Shown here: positions 25,180 through 37,600 of the stretch, piece by piece
Layout: each line of letters opens with the position of its first letter
Numbering within the stretch: the stretch's first letter is position 1
DNA from: Oegoconia quadripuncta
Lineage: Eukaryota > Arthropoda > Insecta > Lepidoptera > Autostichidae
Assembly: GCA_949316235.1 (NCBI GenBank)
Contig: OX438743.1
Coordinates: 43,377,440-43,441,439 of the forward strand
Direction of reading: 5' to 3'
DNA length: 64,000 nucleotides
Made by a program: the position numbers and the translations under genes
Notes under the pieces: model-generated
Databases searched by the model: none
Seen by the model: only the letters and a program-made list of their open reading frames with translations
What the model was told of the DNA's origin: nothing

Positions 25180-26570
25180 CAACTTTGTTAACTATTACTG
25201 ATCCAACTAATAGTTAAATGGAAAAGTTTAAATTTGCTCAATCACGGCGAACCAACAGAACCGATTTGCATAAAAATTTACACAAGCTTTTTATCCAGGT
25301 AGGAAAGGTTCCCTAGGGATAAGTAATTCCACGTGTCCCAAGTCCCGGTGAAAAGCTAGTTATACTGATCCATGAAAATGATTTTTTTTTCGTAAAAAAT
25401 AGAACTATAATCCGTCTCTTCCTGTGGTTATCATAAAAGCCGACTATAGGACTTACCATCAAAAACGATCGATAGACTTGCACTTGACTCACCACCTATC
25501 ATTTCTATAGGTATTTCGAAGGGTGAACCGTGGATATTGTTTCAAGCATTGAACTATTAATGTTTGGAACACCCTAACGTTTATGTTTGGGATATCTCTG
25601 ACCACCCCATTTGGGATAAAATATGACTTTATGTATGTATGTAATTAATTACTTAATCTTCACACTATATTCGCTAACGAAGGCGAAGCTATAAACACTT
25701 CAATATCGGCGAACTAAGGTAAAACTATGGAGTAAGGTAAGGATCTGACGTAACACATTAAGTTGTGAATGTGAGGAAGCTAGATCGTAACCTCAATGTT
25801 GTATCTGTGTGTGTTGGCCTCATTAGGACGAAATAATTAAATTAGAAGTTCGAGTGAAATTGGAGTCTTAAGAACCTTTCAATACAGGTCAGCACTTTCC
25901 TTTTCGCATTCGTATTCTGCTGTAATTTTATTACTGTACAGTAGAACCAACTCAATCATGATCCACTTATGCGATAAATCGTTTGAAATCGTCATGAGAA
26001 TGAAAGTTTTCATCTATTACCTAGCATATGGCATTTAGGACTTTTTGAATAGGTATTAGGAAAACTGAGTCGATATGGGTCAGAGCTCTGTGCAATTTTG
26101 ACTTTTGTTATCAAATCAGTAGATTAATAATTGGATTTAAAGCTTATAATGCCGGATTCACTTTGAATTTCGAATTTCATTCCCCATGATCAAGATATTT
26201 TTAGACAACTTTTTTTATCAAAAAATAATAAATAATGTTAAACAAATGTCTATTTATTTACAGAATTGTCACTATCTAATTAAATAAATAACAAGTTTGT
26301 TGCTTAGGTAGGACATGTGTACAAACGAAATTCGACCTAATGGTATAAGAATGTTTGTAGGACATTAAGTAGGTCATGATTCCGTTTTATCGGTTGTACC
26401 TACGTCTGTTGGTAGGGGGTTTGTCTTAGTATGATTCACATTATTTCGGCTAATTAGCCAGACATGGCTATCTTGCTGGTTGGCCTTACTATCTCTCTAG
26501 TGCAACGTATACCCTCTGAACAACGATTAATAACACAATAACACAACGATAAGGACACAACAGGCGAAAC
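25180..26570. other. intergenic, repeat fragments only
   Basis: 25.23-25.36 kb looks like a degraded dispersed repeat ('GCTCAATCACGGCGAACC'). 'CCACCCCATTTGGGATAAA' near 25.61 kb is a short repeat word, also found in inverted form near 48.25 and 56.03 kb. No gene recognised. Confidence 0.4.
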
Positions 26571-26575
26571 TGGTG

Positions 26576-26641
26576 CTTCTATATCCTAGAAGCTACTTGC
26601 TTCTATATCCTAGAAGCTACTTGCATCTATATCCTAGACCA
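26576..26641. repeat. 24-bp palindromic tandem repeat (about 2.7 copies)
   Basis: The unit CTTCTATATCCTAGAAGC plus TACTTG is repeated directly. The core CTTCTATATCCTAGAAG is itself nearly palindromic. Confidence 0.85.
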
Positions 26642-26809
26642 GTGATGGCAAATCTATGGCACGCGGGCCACAGGTGGTACGGGAAGAGAAATATCAAGCA
26701 CGCAAAACCTGAGCCGTCTTTGTAGAATCACATAAAGATCCTAAACTAGACAAGATTTAGTGCATGTTTAGGGATTTTTCTACATTCGAAGGTCACGTTA
26801 AACCAGTCG

Positions 26810-26925
26810 ACATACGACCTGATAAAGTTCGCGGAAAATGGCGGGAAGCACGCCGCTTCCAATCGGTCCCTAGGCCCACGCTCAGCAGTGGACATCCTGT
26901 GGCAGGTATGGTGATGAAAAAGAAC
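26810..26925 (+). mobile_element. RTE-type LINE 3' end fragment
   Basis: 'CCTGATAAAGTTCGCGG', 'CACGCCGCTTCCAATCGGT' and 'CTCAGCAGTGGACATCCTGT' match the 3' end words of the RTE remnant at 39.72-39.89 kb. Short and non-coding. Confidence 0.6.
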
Positions 26926-26929
26926 GCAA

Positions 26930-27340
26930 CACTAAATTCTAGCAGGATTTACCACAATGACATTAGCCAAGACTTGAGCAAGACCAAACATTTAATTATG
27001 AAAAGACTTAGCAATTCAACAGTGGCGGTAATATTGGTCACATCACTTGACTCGGTTGATTTGTCAGCGGCCGGTGCGCTTGCGCAGTGGACCGTGTCCC
27101 TGCGCCGCCGCCGCCGCCGTGAGGACAATACCGCAGGGCTGCGCCCGAGCTCTGTACATTGTCCACTTGTTGTAAAGCCTATACTAGTTTTCATGGAAGG
27201 GCCAGCCCTAATTTAACACATAATATAAAATCATTGTTTATATTATGTAACGATGTTTTGGATAAATACCAATACTTTTTTGTATAAAAACCGCCAAATT
27301 CTAGACTACTTCATTGGATTTTTTTGTACCTTTAAATGGA
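26930..27340. other. intergenic with a small GC-rich patch
   Basis: 27,060-27,160 is markedly GC-rich, with a short (GCC)n run inside AT-rich DNA. No gene product can be argued. Confidence 0.4.
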
Positions 27341-27344
27341 ACCG

Positions 27345-27560
27345 AAGCACTCGTGGCGCAATTCGTTATCGATTAGCGAAGTCGTAGGATCGTATTAAAC
27401 CGCGCTGGGTCCACGCACATGGTGGATTATGGCCTGTACCCTCTTAATGTGAGGAGACTGTGTCTCAATGCTGCTAACGTGTATTCGACTGTGGTAGACA
27501 GCGACAAAAGGTACGGGTAGACTTAACGTAGCTTAATTTGCATGGTGCTAATTATTTGAA
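27345..27560. repeat. dispersed repeat X, copy 2
   Basis: Paralogous to the segment at 24.30-24.53 kb: 'GGAGACTGTGTCTCAATGCT', 'GACTGTGGTAGACAGCGAC', 'AAAAGGTACGGGTAGA' and 'TTTGCATGGTGCTAATTATT'. The two copies lie about 3 kb apart in the same orientation. Confidence 0.55.
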
Positions 27561-27564
27561 TGAA

Positions 27565-29545
27565 TAAAAATACAAGTGCAATGTGGGGAGGAAAGGGAAC
27601 TAAACAGGGGACATATTTGGTACATTTGGAAGTTATTGGTGCACCGTCATATAGCCATAGAGAGCGATCAGACTTGGAAATTGTAAAAAATTGTATTTTA
27701 ATTCTGGAGATGTGAGAGCTGGTGCCTACTTTGCTCAGCAGCTGAGCTTATGCATTCAGCGAGGCAATAGCGCTAGCGTACTAGGTACTATTCCTCACGG
27801 AAGCGAGTGGGACGCCGTAATTTTTCTATAAAATATATTTTTAATTGTGTTTTATAATTAAATATTCCATGATTAGGTATGAATTATTATTTAACAATGT
27901 AACACCTTATAGCTATTAATTAATTTTATATAACGAATTGAGTGTTTACTCAATAATAACCTAACCTATAACCTGTTGTACGCAAGTGTGCCATAATATT
28001 GTTTAGTACTTATTATTGGAGACTGTTTTGGCTTTATGTTACAAACACATTGTTATAACATTATATTAGTGCCTCTTGTTTCCCAGAAATAAAAAACTGC
28101 TTTCTATTCTATTTACCCGACTACTTCAGGAAGAAGTGTAACATTTTTCAGGTGTATTTAGATTCCGATGTCACCTCCTGTAGCCTAAGCGGCTTTGAGT
28201 GATTTTGAAGTGCAAGGTGTCATTAGATACGTCTTGGTCCCCAAAGTGTCATAGGATAGTTTATGGTAAAAAACCCAACATGGCCGCCGCAAAATATACT
28301 GTCTGGTTTTTTGGTACTTGAACTGTTATTTCATCAATATTTAATTTACAATCTTCCGCTGTCTACTGATCCAAAGACAGGATGGAAAACAAAATGTGAT
28401 TTCGTAGCAATAGAGCACACCTGTATGACATCACTGCTATGTTTCACCTCTATACTGTCATTATCACAAATTGTTGATGTCATAGAAAGGTTAACAACCA
28501 GCCAAGAGTGAGTCGGACATTCATCAACGAAATATGACGAATATATTAGTGTTTGGAAAAAGTTGTTCACTCAAATTCTAAAGTGTAAGCTTAAAAGTGT
28601 GTCTTTGGAGAAGACACAGAACTATCTCAGCTAAGCTACTGATAAACAAACATTTCACTCTATATTTCATACTTTAACAGACTTCACATTAAGGCAATTG
28701 AATACAGTTACAGTGAAGACAATACAAATGCAGGTCCAAGAATTCATCCAAAAGTTTCATTATTGTTAACTTACTGATGTAATTGACTTAGCTAATACCC
28801 TAATAATATAATAATTGTAAATATTAGTTATTTATCATCATCATATCAGCCGAAACACGTCCACTGCTGGACAAAGTTATATATAATGTACTTTAATAAT
28901 GCACTTTTCATTAACCATATAAGTTTCCAACAACCACTGAGGTTGGCTGGAGTTAACATAGAGTTATGCATCTCTAAGTGTACATAATTTCTTACTGTTT
29001 TGTACATGTTTTCTGTGCAATAAAGAAAACATTTAACAGAACAAAAAACCGCAACTAATTCACCATATGTGTTAACATCAAATAAATTGTTAGAACGTTA
29101 AAGATTCTTACCCAACTGCCCACAGAAAGAGGGAAATGTTTTTGTGGTGAATGTATGTAGATTTCTATGTTATCTCCTGTAGACTAAATGGCCTAACCAA
29201 TCATGAAGTGCAAGGTGTCTTTGGTTTTTCTTGATCCCCAGCGTCATAGGACACATTTTACAAATAGCATCTGATACCAAACCAAACATTCAAGAGAAGG
29301 GCTATGGGCAAGTGAAGGGGTATGAAACTAGGCCTTTTGTATAGGTAAATAAATGTGTTGATGAGTGAAGGACTGTATGACCATCTGAATTTGTAGACAT
29401 TTGGGCAGTCTCATCATTAAGATATTGCATAATATTATAAACGAAACTTTACTTAGGCTGTCGTTAGGGGACCGAGGCAAAAAATACATAAAAAAATTTC
29501 ATCTCAACCTTTTGTTTGTAGCTACAATACACACACAAACTACAT
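27565..29545. other. intergenic; LINE tail fragment, no gene recognised
   Basis: 28,838-28,877 is the complement of an RTE 3' end ('CATCATATCAGCCGAAAC', 'GTCCACTGCTGG'). The segments near 28.14-28.26 kb and 29.15-29.24 kb share the words 'TCACCTCCTGTAG/TATCTCCTGTAG' and 'GAAGTGCAAGGTGTC', so a dispersed repeat occurs twice. Confidence 0.4.
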
Positions 29546-29550
29546 TACGA

Positions 29551-29700
29551 TACAATGGTGTCGACTCGGATGTACACCAACTAAACTAGAATCAGTTTTA
29601 AAGTAGTATTGTCTCTTTCTCCCTGGAACAGTACGATGCGACGGCACCACTCCAAAACTGGTTAGTTTAGTTGGTGTACATCCGTATCGACACCAGTGTA
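29551..29700. mobile_element. MITE-like inverted repeat with TA flanks
   Basis: The left arm (TGGTGTCGACTCGGATGTAC then ACCAACTAAACTA) and the right arm (its complement, ending TCCGTATCGACACCA) pair over roughly 55 bp with few mismatches, leaving a ~40-bp loop. TA lies at both outer edges, as expected for a Tc1/mariner-type miniature element. No coding capacity. Family unknown. Confidence 0.7.
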
Positions 29701-29704
29701 TAAG

Positions 29705-30510
29705 TTTAGGTATTGAGTATTTGTTTGTTGACCTACCTACGGAAATACTAGCGTCATATTGTTTAAATTTTTCGTTCTGTTTCATTTGTGATTGTAGGTA
29801 TTAGGTAGTGATTATAGGGGTAGTTTATCAATAATTTATTACATTGCAATCGCAATAGGTATTGATTTTCCGCCGCGGACAGTGATACCGACACCCTCAT
29901 ATAAATAAGTCGAGGTAGGTCAGTGACTTAAACACAAGTTTGGACTTTCATTTCGCTCGTAATTAATAGACCTTGTTAGTTCCTCAACGTACTGAATGCG
30001 CGTATTAGTCATCAAAATACATCAACTGACCAACTCACAACTAATCTTATTAGATTATCTCTGCTTATTTCGGTACGTCTGATAAATACTTTACAAATAG
30101 TATGATGTACATACATGAAAGCAATATTAAATAAACTCAGTAACTGCGAAGTAGAAAAGAAAAAATATCCTCGAGCGAGAATTGTGCGGAAAATGGCGTT
30201 ATAAATTTACGGTTATTACAAGTTTTCAATATATATTTTCGAAAGCCCGATAACTGTATACATGAAGAATAAAATTCGGACACAATTCAAGTTTAAAATT
30301 CAATGATAAATTAAGTAAAAAACTGAAAAATACTCACCTTTCTAATAAATTGACAGCAACACAGCACCACAAAATTCAGTACACTTCACTCACCACAGAA
30401 CACTAATAAATAAATTTCAAATAATTTCCTCTTCTCCAGTGAGTCACTCAATCACCGCTCAATCACACTCACTCATCACTGGGTTCTTTTTTTTGGCTTG
30501 GTTACAAAAC
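29705..30510. other. intergenic, no feature
   Basis: AT-rich, unassigned. The RTE fragment begins at the right edge. Confidence 0.4.
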
Positions 30511-30515
30511 AAAGC

Positions 30516-31254
30516 CTCCATTTTAACAAGACGCCTAAAAATCAAGTTACAGGATTTGAGTGAGGCAAGCCTTGAGGTTGGATTGAAGATGAACATGTCA
30601 AAGACTAAGATCATGACTAATAGTATAGCACGAAGAATGGACGTAGATGGAGAGGAAATAGCATATGTCCAAGACTACATCTACCTAGGTCAAATAGTTT
30701 CTTTCCAGGCCAGACAGGACAAGGAAATCGAAAGGCGAACCGATAATGCCTGGAAGAGCTATTGGTCTATGAAAGAGTTCATGAAGGGAGACCTTCCAAT
30801 GGCACTAAAGCGAAAGCTTATGGACATGTGCATTCTTCCCATTCTTACATACGGTGCTCAGACTTGGTCTTTGACGGAACGTCAGAAATCAAAACTCAGG
30901 GTTTGCCAGAGGAGCATGGAACGTAGCATACTGGGAGTCAAACTGATCGACCGCGTCAGAAATGCTACACTACGCTCACGGACTCGGATCTTTGACGTAG
31001 GGAAAAAAGCGGCAACGTTGAAGTGGGACTGGGCGGGTCACGTGGGCCGCATGCCGTGCGAGTTGTGGGCAAATGCGTCCACTATTTGGACTCCTACAAC
31101 CGCCAGACGCAAACGGGGCAGACCGCGAAAACGGTGGAGAGACGAGCTTGACAGTTTTGATAAGGGATGGTTTGTGCTCGCCAAGAACAGAAACGATTGG
31201 AAACAGATGAGGGAGGCCTTTGCCCAGCAGTGGGACACTATGGGCTCTTAATAG
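30516..31254 (+). mobile_element. 5'-truncated RTE-type LINE with an open RT C-terminal frame
   Basis: An uninterrupted frame encodes the C-terminal part of an RTE-clade reverse transcriptase. In order it has VGLKMNMSKTKIM (thumb-side motif), YVQDYIYLGQ, a helical ERRTDNAWKSYW stretch, PILTYGAQTW, RSILGVKLIDRVRN, LKWDWAGHVGRM, and a basic KRGRPRKRWRDEL segment ending in AFAQQWDTMGS. Upstream endonuclease and RT catalytic domains are absent, so the copy was 5'-truncated on insertion. The lack of stops over ~740 bp suggests it is younger than the other RTE fossils here. Reads leftward of about 30,516 are host DNA. Confidence 0.85.
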
Positions 31255-32266
31255 AATATATGAGTATCTAGTCTGCCAGTAGGTAGTAATAAAACTTCGT
31301 TCAAACATTCAAGAAGCAAAGTATGACTTTGATTGAACTTCTTTAAGACAAAGACTGGATTCCAGGCCGAGACACTTAAAAATATGACCGGTAATGTTTC
31401 TATCTAAAGGATTTTTTTACGGATTTTGATGATAATTACTTAGAAACGATAAAGGATTGCATCAAAGCCAGTCGATCCATTTTAATTAACCATCACATTT
31501 TTTAAAAGCTACTATTTGTAACATTACTACTTTGGTATATTAATTCCGTGACATTACTCAAACTAGTCTAATAAATATACTACCAATAACAATTTTCACG
31601 GCAAGAATAGGTATTATATAAAACATTAACTTTTGTCATCGCGCTCCTAGAGCTAAAGCCCACACAAATATTTTATTATACGAAGAAACAGGGCTGTTCT
31701 TGTTTTGCATCCATGGAATTCTTGGTTCTCAGTTGCATTCTACACCGAAGTCATTTCTGGTCACAAGAAACCAAAAATAAGGCTGTTGACACTCCTAATT
31801 CAACCTAAAGCAATGAGTTATTTTGTCTTGTTTTTGATTGATTGATTGAAGTAGATAGTTAATCTTGGGTTTTTTTAATATTTCTGTAGGGCCGTGGGGT
31901 TTTCCTGGTTTTGCATTGTTTTTTTTGTAACGTTTGGTTGTTTTTGAAAATCGATTCTGGCAACACTGACTGTTTACGAGTTGTCAATTCTTTTTTAGTC
32001 AGCATTTGTTATACTATAGCATAGGTAGGTACCTACCTAGTTTTTGTCATAGATCCTGCAGTATTTACTAGTTTTGTTGAGGAAAACTTGGATTTTTCAA
32101 GGTTTATTCACGTTTTATATCACTCAAAGCTAACTTGATTGTGAGAATTTATTGTATGTACAGTCATATCATATGTGATGTGCAGTCTTCTGTGATAAAC
32201 CGTAAATACTCCATACATCCTGCATGGCTCGAACTAACTTTTATCATTGGCTTACATTCGCAGGGT
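31255..32266. other. intergenic / probable 5' region of the TMEM218-like gene
   Basis: No repeat or coding segment recognised. TTACATTCGCAG ends at 32,263 just before the TMEM218 start codon and looks like a 3' splice site, so a 5' UTR intron may lie here. Confidence 0.4.
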
Positions 32267-32605
32267 ATGGGTAGTTTCGGCTTAGGAGTATATTTCCTGG
32301 CCGTCATTTGGTTTGTAACTGTGATGCTGTGCTGGGTGTCAGTACGGACGGGTCATTACGTCGGGAAAACTTCGGTGGTCTTATCAACCTTACTAACAGT
32401 CATACTGGTGGCTTTGCCAAAAGGGGACGTAGAGCCGTCGCATAATGCCAATTTTTACGACACATTGTATGTGCTGCGATATTTTGTTCTATCACTTCTG
32501 CTTTTTAGTGTTATATTCGGTCTAATATTTTGTTTTGTACACGTCTGCCTTGCTCCGGTGGAAACTCATAAACTGAGAAGTTTTGGTACTGCGAGTGTGA
32601 ACTAG
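32267..32605 (+). CDS. TMEM218: TMEM218-like transmembrane protein
   Basis: The product is 112 residues with three hydrophobic spans (about 4-26, 34-51 and 68-93), separated by a short basic loop (RTGHYVGK) and a polar loop (PKGDVEPSHNANFYD). Vertebrate TMEM218 has about 115 residues with the same three-span plan, an LFPR-like motif after span 2 (here ALPKGD), and a 'RYVLL...HxxLxP' third span (here RYFVLSLLLF to CLAPVE). TMEM218 is a ciliary transition-zone component, and that role is inferred from family. The ATG at 32,267 is chosen because an upstream in-frame stretch is non-hydrophobic and is preceded by a splice-acceptor-like CAG at 32,261-32,263. Two overlapping AATAAA signals follow about 110 bp after the stop. 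The next gene, Trx2, lies on the same strand 1.9 kb downstream. Confidence 0.75.
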   Translation: MGSFGLGVYFLAVIWFVTVMLCWVSVRTGHYVGKTSVVLSTLLTVILVALPKGDVEPSHNANFYDTLYVLRYFVLSLLLFSVIFGLIFCFVHVCLAPVETHKLRSFGTASVN

Positions 32606-32716
32606 ACTGCTTGCTTTGGTAAGTTGAGTGTTAAGTTGCTATGTCAATATTATGTTTTGTAGTTCATTAGCAGCCTTATTGATGTGATAAGAGGAATTGT
32701 TGGACACTGTGGGTGT

Positions 32717-32726
32717 AATAAATAAA
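32717..32726 (+). promoter_or_regulatory. poly(A) signals of the TMEM218-like gene
   Basis: Two overlapping AATAAA hexamers lie 112-121 bp after the stop codon. A T-rich stretch follows further downstream. Confidence 0.5.
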
Positions 32727-34526
32727 CAATAATCTGATAATGTACAATGGGACCACACACAGTTGATCTTGGGTTATTTTTTAGGAAGTTTCTTAATTTT
32801 AAATCGGGTTTTTACTGTATGAATCGTTTTCTGTATTACATAATAATGTTATTATTACTTAGTGTAACTAGATTTAATAGGCAAGTTTGTAACAGTATTA
32901 ATTAATAAATGACACACTATTATACATACTACTGAACTAGTTTGTGGAGTGAATTTGGGATAGTTAAATGAACTTAAGAGTACAAAAATCTGTTGTCATT
33001 TTGATCATGGTGTAGCCTTTGGTTACTTAATTGTGCTATTTGAAGAGATAAGGTAATCATATTCACAATGAAATCAAGTTTATAAGCACCTTCAAAACCC
33101 AGAAGAAGGAACTTGGATTCATTTTCTCTACTGTCTTTACAAAAAACCCTTTAGCTTAAAAATCATTGTCATCATATCAAGATGTAAAGTGTAGTGTTTA
33201 TAACCTAAATAACGTATCATCATATCACCTGATGTTTGACAGATGAGCTGATGTTACGGGAATTAACTGGATGCAGGCCGCTTTCAACTGGTTGCTCTGG
33301 AAATTAAATATACTTTTACATAATTTTATTACAGTTCCATGGTGTGCCAAATTACCGTGGGTGGCAGATAACCAATGGAATTTCATTCTGTCTAGAATTT
33401 GGGGCTTGTGGTGAAATAGTCAAAATTAATTAGTGTAACCTGAGGACACAGTGATATATAACCCTGTTAATGATAATTGTGATGTACTGTGTAGATCCCT
33501 TGTACCTGTCTGACTAATGGAATTATTTACTATAAGTATGAATGGCATCTCACTAATAGTTTTGTACATATTCCTTTATTGGGATGGGAATGTGTTGGAT
33601 GTCAATACCTAGTCTCATTTCACTTTCATCTTTTAAAAACAACATAAATTACAGAGAAATGACTGGTTTATTTACACATGACCTTTCACTGAGATATACT
33701 CTTTGGTCAGGGCGTTGATAAGAGGGGCACAAAATACTTTGAGAAGATTGTGAAGGAATTTTGTTTACATAACATAATACATTTCCTATTTGTACATAAA
33801 ATTATAGAAATTGGTGAGTAATTAAAAGTAATTAGTGACCAATTTGTTTAATTTACGCACTTTAAAGAAAGAGAGCTGAGCATTGAAAGGGGTGGTTGGA
33901 CCGGTTCTAGTCCCGGGAGCACCTTTATATGAGGCAGTGCATCTGCACTATCTTTCTGATAGAAAGTCGTCAGTGAGGGTGGTGGGATATCAACAGGTTG
34001 CTTAAACTGGTTGGATCTCAGACCACCTTGGTTCTAACACAATTTGGTGACTGTATAAACCTAAATGAGGAATGAACGAGGAACCTAAACCTAAACTAAA
34101 TGATGAATTTGTTATCTGTGGTCATGAAATAGGTTTGTCTGGCATGTCTATTTGTTTATTAAAAATAAGCTAAAATAATACATTGTATCTGTTATCTATC
34201 ATATCTTCCATAATTAGCTCTAGATAATTAAACTGTTCCATAAAGTCATGATCACATGCTCACTCATTCATTTACATATTGTTTGCCTCATTTAAAATAG
34301 GGTTTATGGTAGATGCTTACTTAGATAGTAAAACAGTGATTGCACTTTTTAATATGAATACACACGACTACTCACTATCTCTTAGTCATCTTCTAAGACG
34401 TCTACGAGTAGAGACTGGTTGGACTGTATTGTGTGCCAGGAACCACACAGTTACCTTAAATATTACAGGACAATTCTGCCCCGGTTGTTGTTTCAACAAA
34501 GAAATTTTGATTTGTTCTAGACTACA
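32727..34526. other. intergenic / Trx2 upstream region
   Basis: 33,235-33,305 carries a small RTE 3' end fragment ('GGATGCAGGCCGCTTTCAAC'). The remainder is unassigned. TTTGTTCTAG ends at 34,520 just before the Trx2 start, resembling a 3' splice site, so the promoter may lie farther upstream behind a 5' UTR intron. Confidence 0.4.
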
Positions 34527-34667
34527 ATGTGCAGTGCCTTAAGCCAGGGCCTGCGGTCGCCAGTCAAGCGTCTTGCCAATCTCCGGAGAGCACAACAGGC
34601 TATATCTACCTCTATAGTGCACAATGAAACAATTCTAGTTAAAACTAATGAAGAATTTGTTAGTAAG
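34527..34667 (+). CDS. Trx2: Trx2 exon 1 (presequence)
   Basis: 47 codons beginning MCSALSQGLRSPVKRLANL and ending NEEFVSK, followed by donor GTAAGT. Arg-rich, acid-poor N-terminus. Confidence 0.88.
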
Positions 34668-37600
34668 GTAAGTTACAGTTTAAACTAGGGTTTGAGGATA
34701 TACAGGGTGATTGGGAGATGGGTGCAATGTTGTAAGGCGAAGCTAGTACAGACCATTAAGTACTATTTAAGTTGTCGACTGGAAAATTGAAGCAATTTTT
34801 AATTATAAAATGTCATTATACAATTGACGAATATTTAAATGATAAACTAATTATGAATTAATGTTTTAATATAAAAAAGGTAATTTAATATAAATATGTT
34901 ATTATTAAGCTCCGTAAAAATCGTCCTCTCTACAAATTGTTGCGCCCGACAGGGTCCATAATGAACCATTGTTTTTTTTTTTTTGATGACCACCTGTACA
35001 CACATTATGGCATGCAATAAAGAATTGAATTGAACATAATGTTTATAAAACGGAGATTGCTGGTTCGATAGTTTTTAAAACCCATCTGACCAGCTGCCAC
35101 CATCTTATCTGTTTTTCGTCTAACAGCATTGTTGATAGCGTTGTTGTTATCCGGCCCTTAATGATAGATAACTAGTGCATTTCCACCTTCGGCCCCATCT
35201 TCGTTTAACATTAGGTATGATTGAGGGGTTAACCACCATGCAAAAAAAAAGATTATTGTAGCCACAGAATTATTTATTTTTTCGACAGAGTCTTGCAAAT
35301 AACCTTTGGGACCTAAACAGGTGTCATGTAATTTATTTATTTATTTCCAGCTTACTTCTATCATTACAGGTTTGGTACTTAATTCGATAGTGCATACTTC
35401 TATTAAAAATATGTACAATTATGTTCCCTCCCTTATAGCGTATCACTAGTAAGGCTATCCTTGTGAATAAACTCAGGGCGCAACAGAATATGTATGTCTC
35501 TCTAGCTATGAGGTTGACAGTGTGAAGCGCACGAGTTAGCGGCGCCTCCTTCAGCAGGTTGGAGCGCGCGTGCGGCCCGCCAGCAGGGCCCACACCAGCC
35601 ATCCGCAACACGGAATGATACGAGTATTTGCCGCAGTATATCCCCATTGACATATGAAGCGAGTGTGAGCTCCCTTCTGACGCTCAGCACGTTATATCTT
35701 ATCATACCCAATATAAATAGAGTTGGATACATTAATGGGTAGAAAGGATACACTCCATACTGTCGCAAATATAAAAATCTAATAAATTTATTTTGTACCC
35801 TCTCCAACATGATACTATACTTGGTAATGGTAGAGCTTAGTGAATTTGATCACTGGCACAGCTATATATATATACCCTAAAACAATATTTGCAGCTCTGT
35901 ACAAATACGTCAGTAACACGAAGCTTCTCAATGTTGCAGGTAATGAACAACGACAAGGCTGTGATAGTGAACTTCCACGCGGACTGGTGCGAGCCTTGTA
36001 AAATCCTGACGCCCAAGTTGATGGAGCTGATCCAGCCGCTGGACAATCTGGACCTGGCCGTCGTCGACGTTGAGGACAACCCAGAACTCGTGCACACATT
36101 CGAGGTGAGGGCTGCGATTTTTGAACTTCCACCAAATCAATCCACATGCTACTTTGTTACCTATTAGTTCGACATTTTTGAATAATTCGAAATCTGTGTT
36201 ACCGATTTCATTAAAAAGTCAAATATTATCCATTACACGCAGTATACAGGGCGTCCCAAAGTTATGGGACATGAAGGGGAAGTACCTTAAATATTGTAGA
36301 TAGTGAATTTTGCTCAAAGAAGACTTTATGTTATTTTTAAAAGTTAGTAATTCTGCATTCATAGATTTTCTAAAAATTACTTGCTTCGGCTGGGAATCGA
36401 ACCGACTTAAATGTGAAAAAAAAAAACACCCTACTTTTATGATGCCAATCGAAAGAATAGCTAAAAAATAATAACTCTGCCTAAGTAACATAGTATTTTA
36501 AAAGAAAGGAACAACATAAAATGATTGAGTCAAATTTCAAGAAAGTTATTTATTGCCGACGACGTTCGAAAAGTAGCGATATTATCATTCCAAAGATAGC
36601 ATTGATTATTCGTAAATAAGTACCCACTTCATAAAATAGGTACTAACATAGTTTTCCTTATTATAAGTGCACGTGTAGATGAAATGATAAAACTTGTATT
36701 TCAATGCGTCCTCTGTAAGCTAGACAGAAGGCAAATTAAAAACAAAAATAAATAATTTATAATTTGAAAATGGAACAGTTTATGACAGCGTTTGTTTGAA
36801 TGCATACTTTTTAAGATATTTTAAAAAGAAGTGATATTTTTAAATGTTGTTCTTAAATTTGAAAATGGAACAGTATGTGCGAGCGTTTGTTTTTCGGATA
36901 TTGATCTGTTTAGTCTCAATTCACTTACACAAGTGTTATTGTGTTAATTTATTGCGAACATGGCATATCAAGTAAGTTTTGATCTAATGGAAGCATATTT
37001 TTTGAACGATAAAGATATCTCTAGAAGTTTGCGGTGGTATGGCGTAAAATATCCTGATAGACAAATACCGTCTCGTAAAGTTTTGAAAAGGCTTGTGAAC
37101 AATTTGAAAACTCTGGGACGTTTCGATAAACGCCCAAGAGAACCACAGCAAGAAAACCATACGATCAACGACGAAGAACTTGGTATTTTAATTTACTTTT
37201 CGGCTTTTCCGAAAGCATCGGTGAGAGAAGGAGAACATGAAATTGGAGTTTCAAAAAGTAAAATACACCGTGTATTAAAAAAACACGGTTTTAAGAGTTA
37301 TGTTGAAGGACGATTGGTTCAAAAATTACTTCCGGGCGATACAGAAAGGAGAAAAAATTTCTGTCTTGATATCCAGGCACGATTGCTCGAAGATCCAAAT
37401 TTTTTGGATAATATTATTTGGACAGACGAATCTAACTTTAGCAATAACGGTATGTATAACCGCAACAATAATCGTATTTGGTCTAAAGAAAATCTCCTAC
37501 GAGTGACTGAAACTAATAACCAAGTGCGTTTTTCACTCAACTGTTGGTGCGGACTTTTAAAAAACCGGGTTTTCTTAATCCATTTTTACCAAGGAACCTT

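Noticed and set aside
26764..27216. 150-aa plus-strand ORF
   Set aside because: Its first third is an RTE 3' end fragment and the rest crosses a (GCC)n patch. Not a gene.
35837..36147. Minus-strand ORFs over Trx2 exon 2
   Set aside because: Shadows of the thioredoxin exon.
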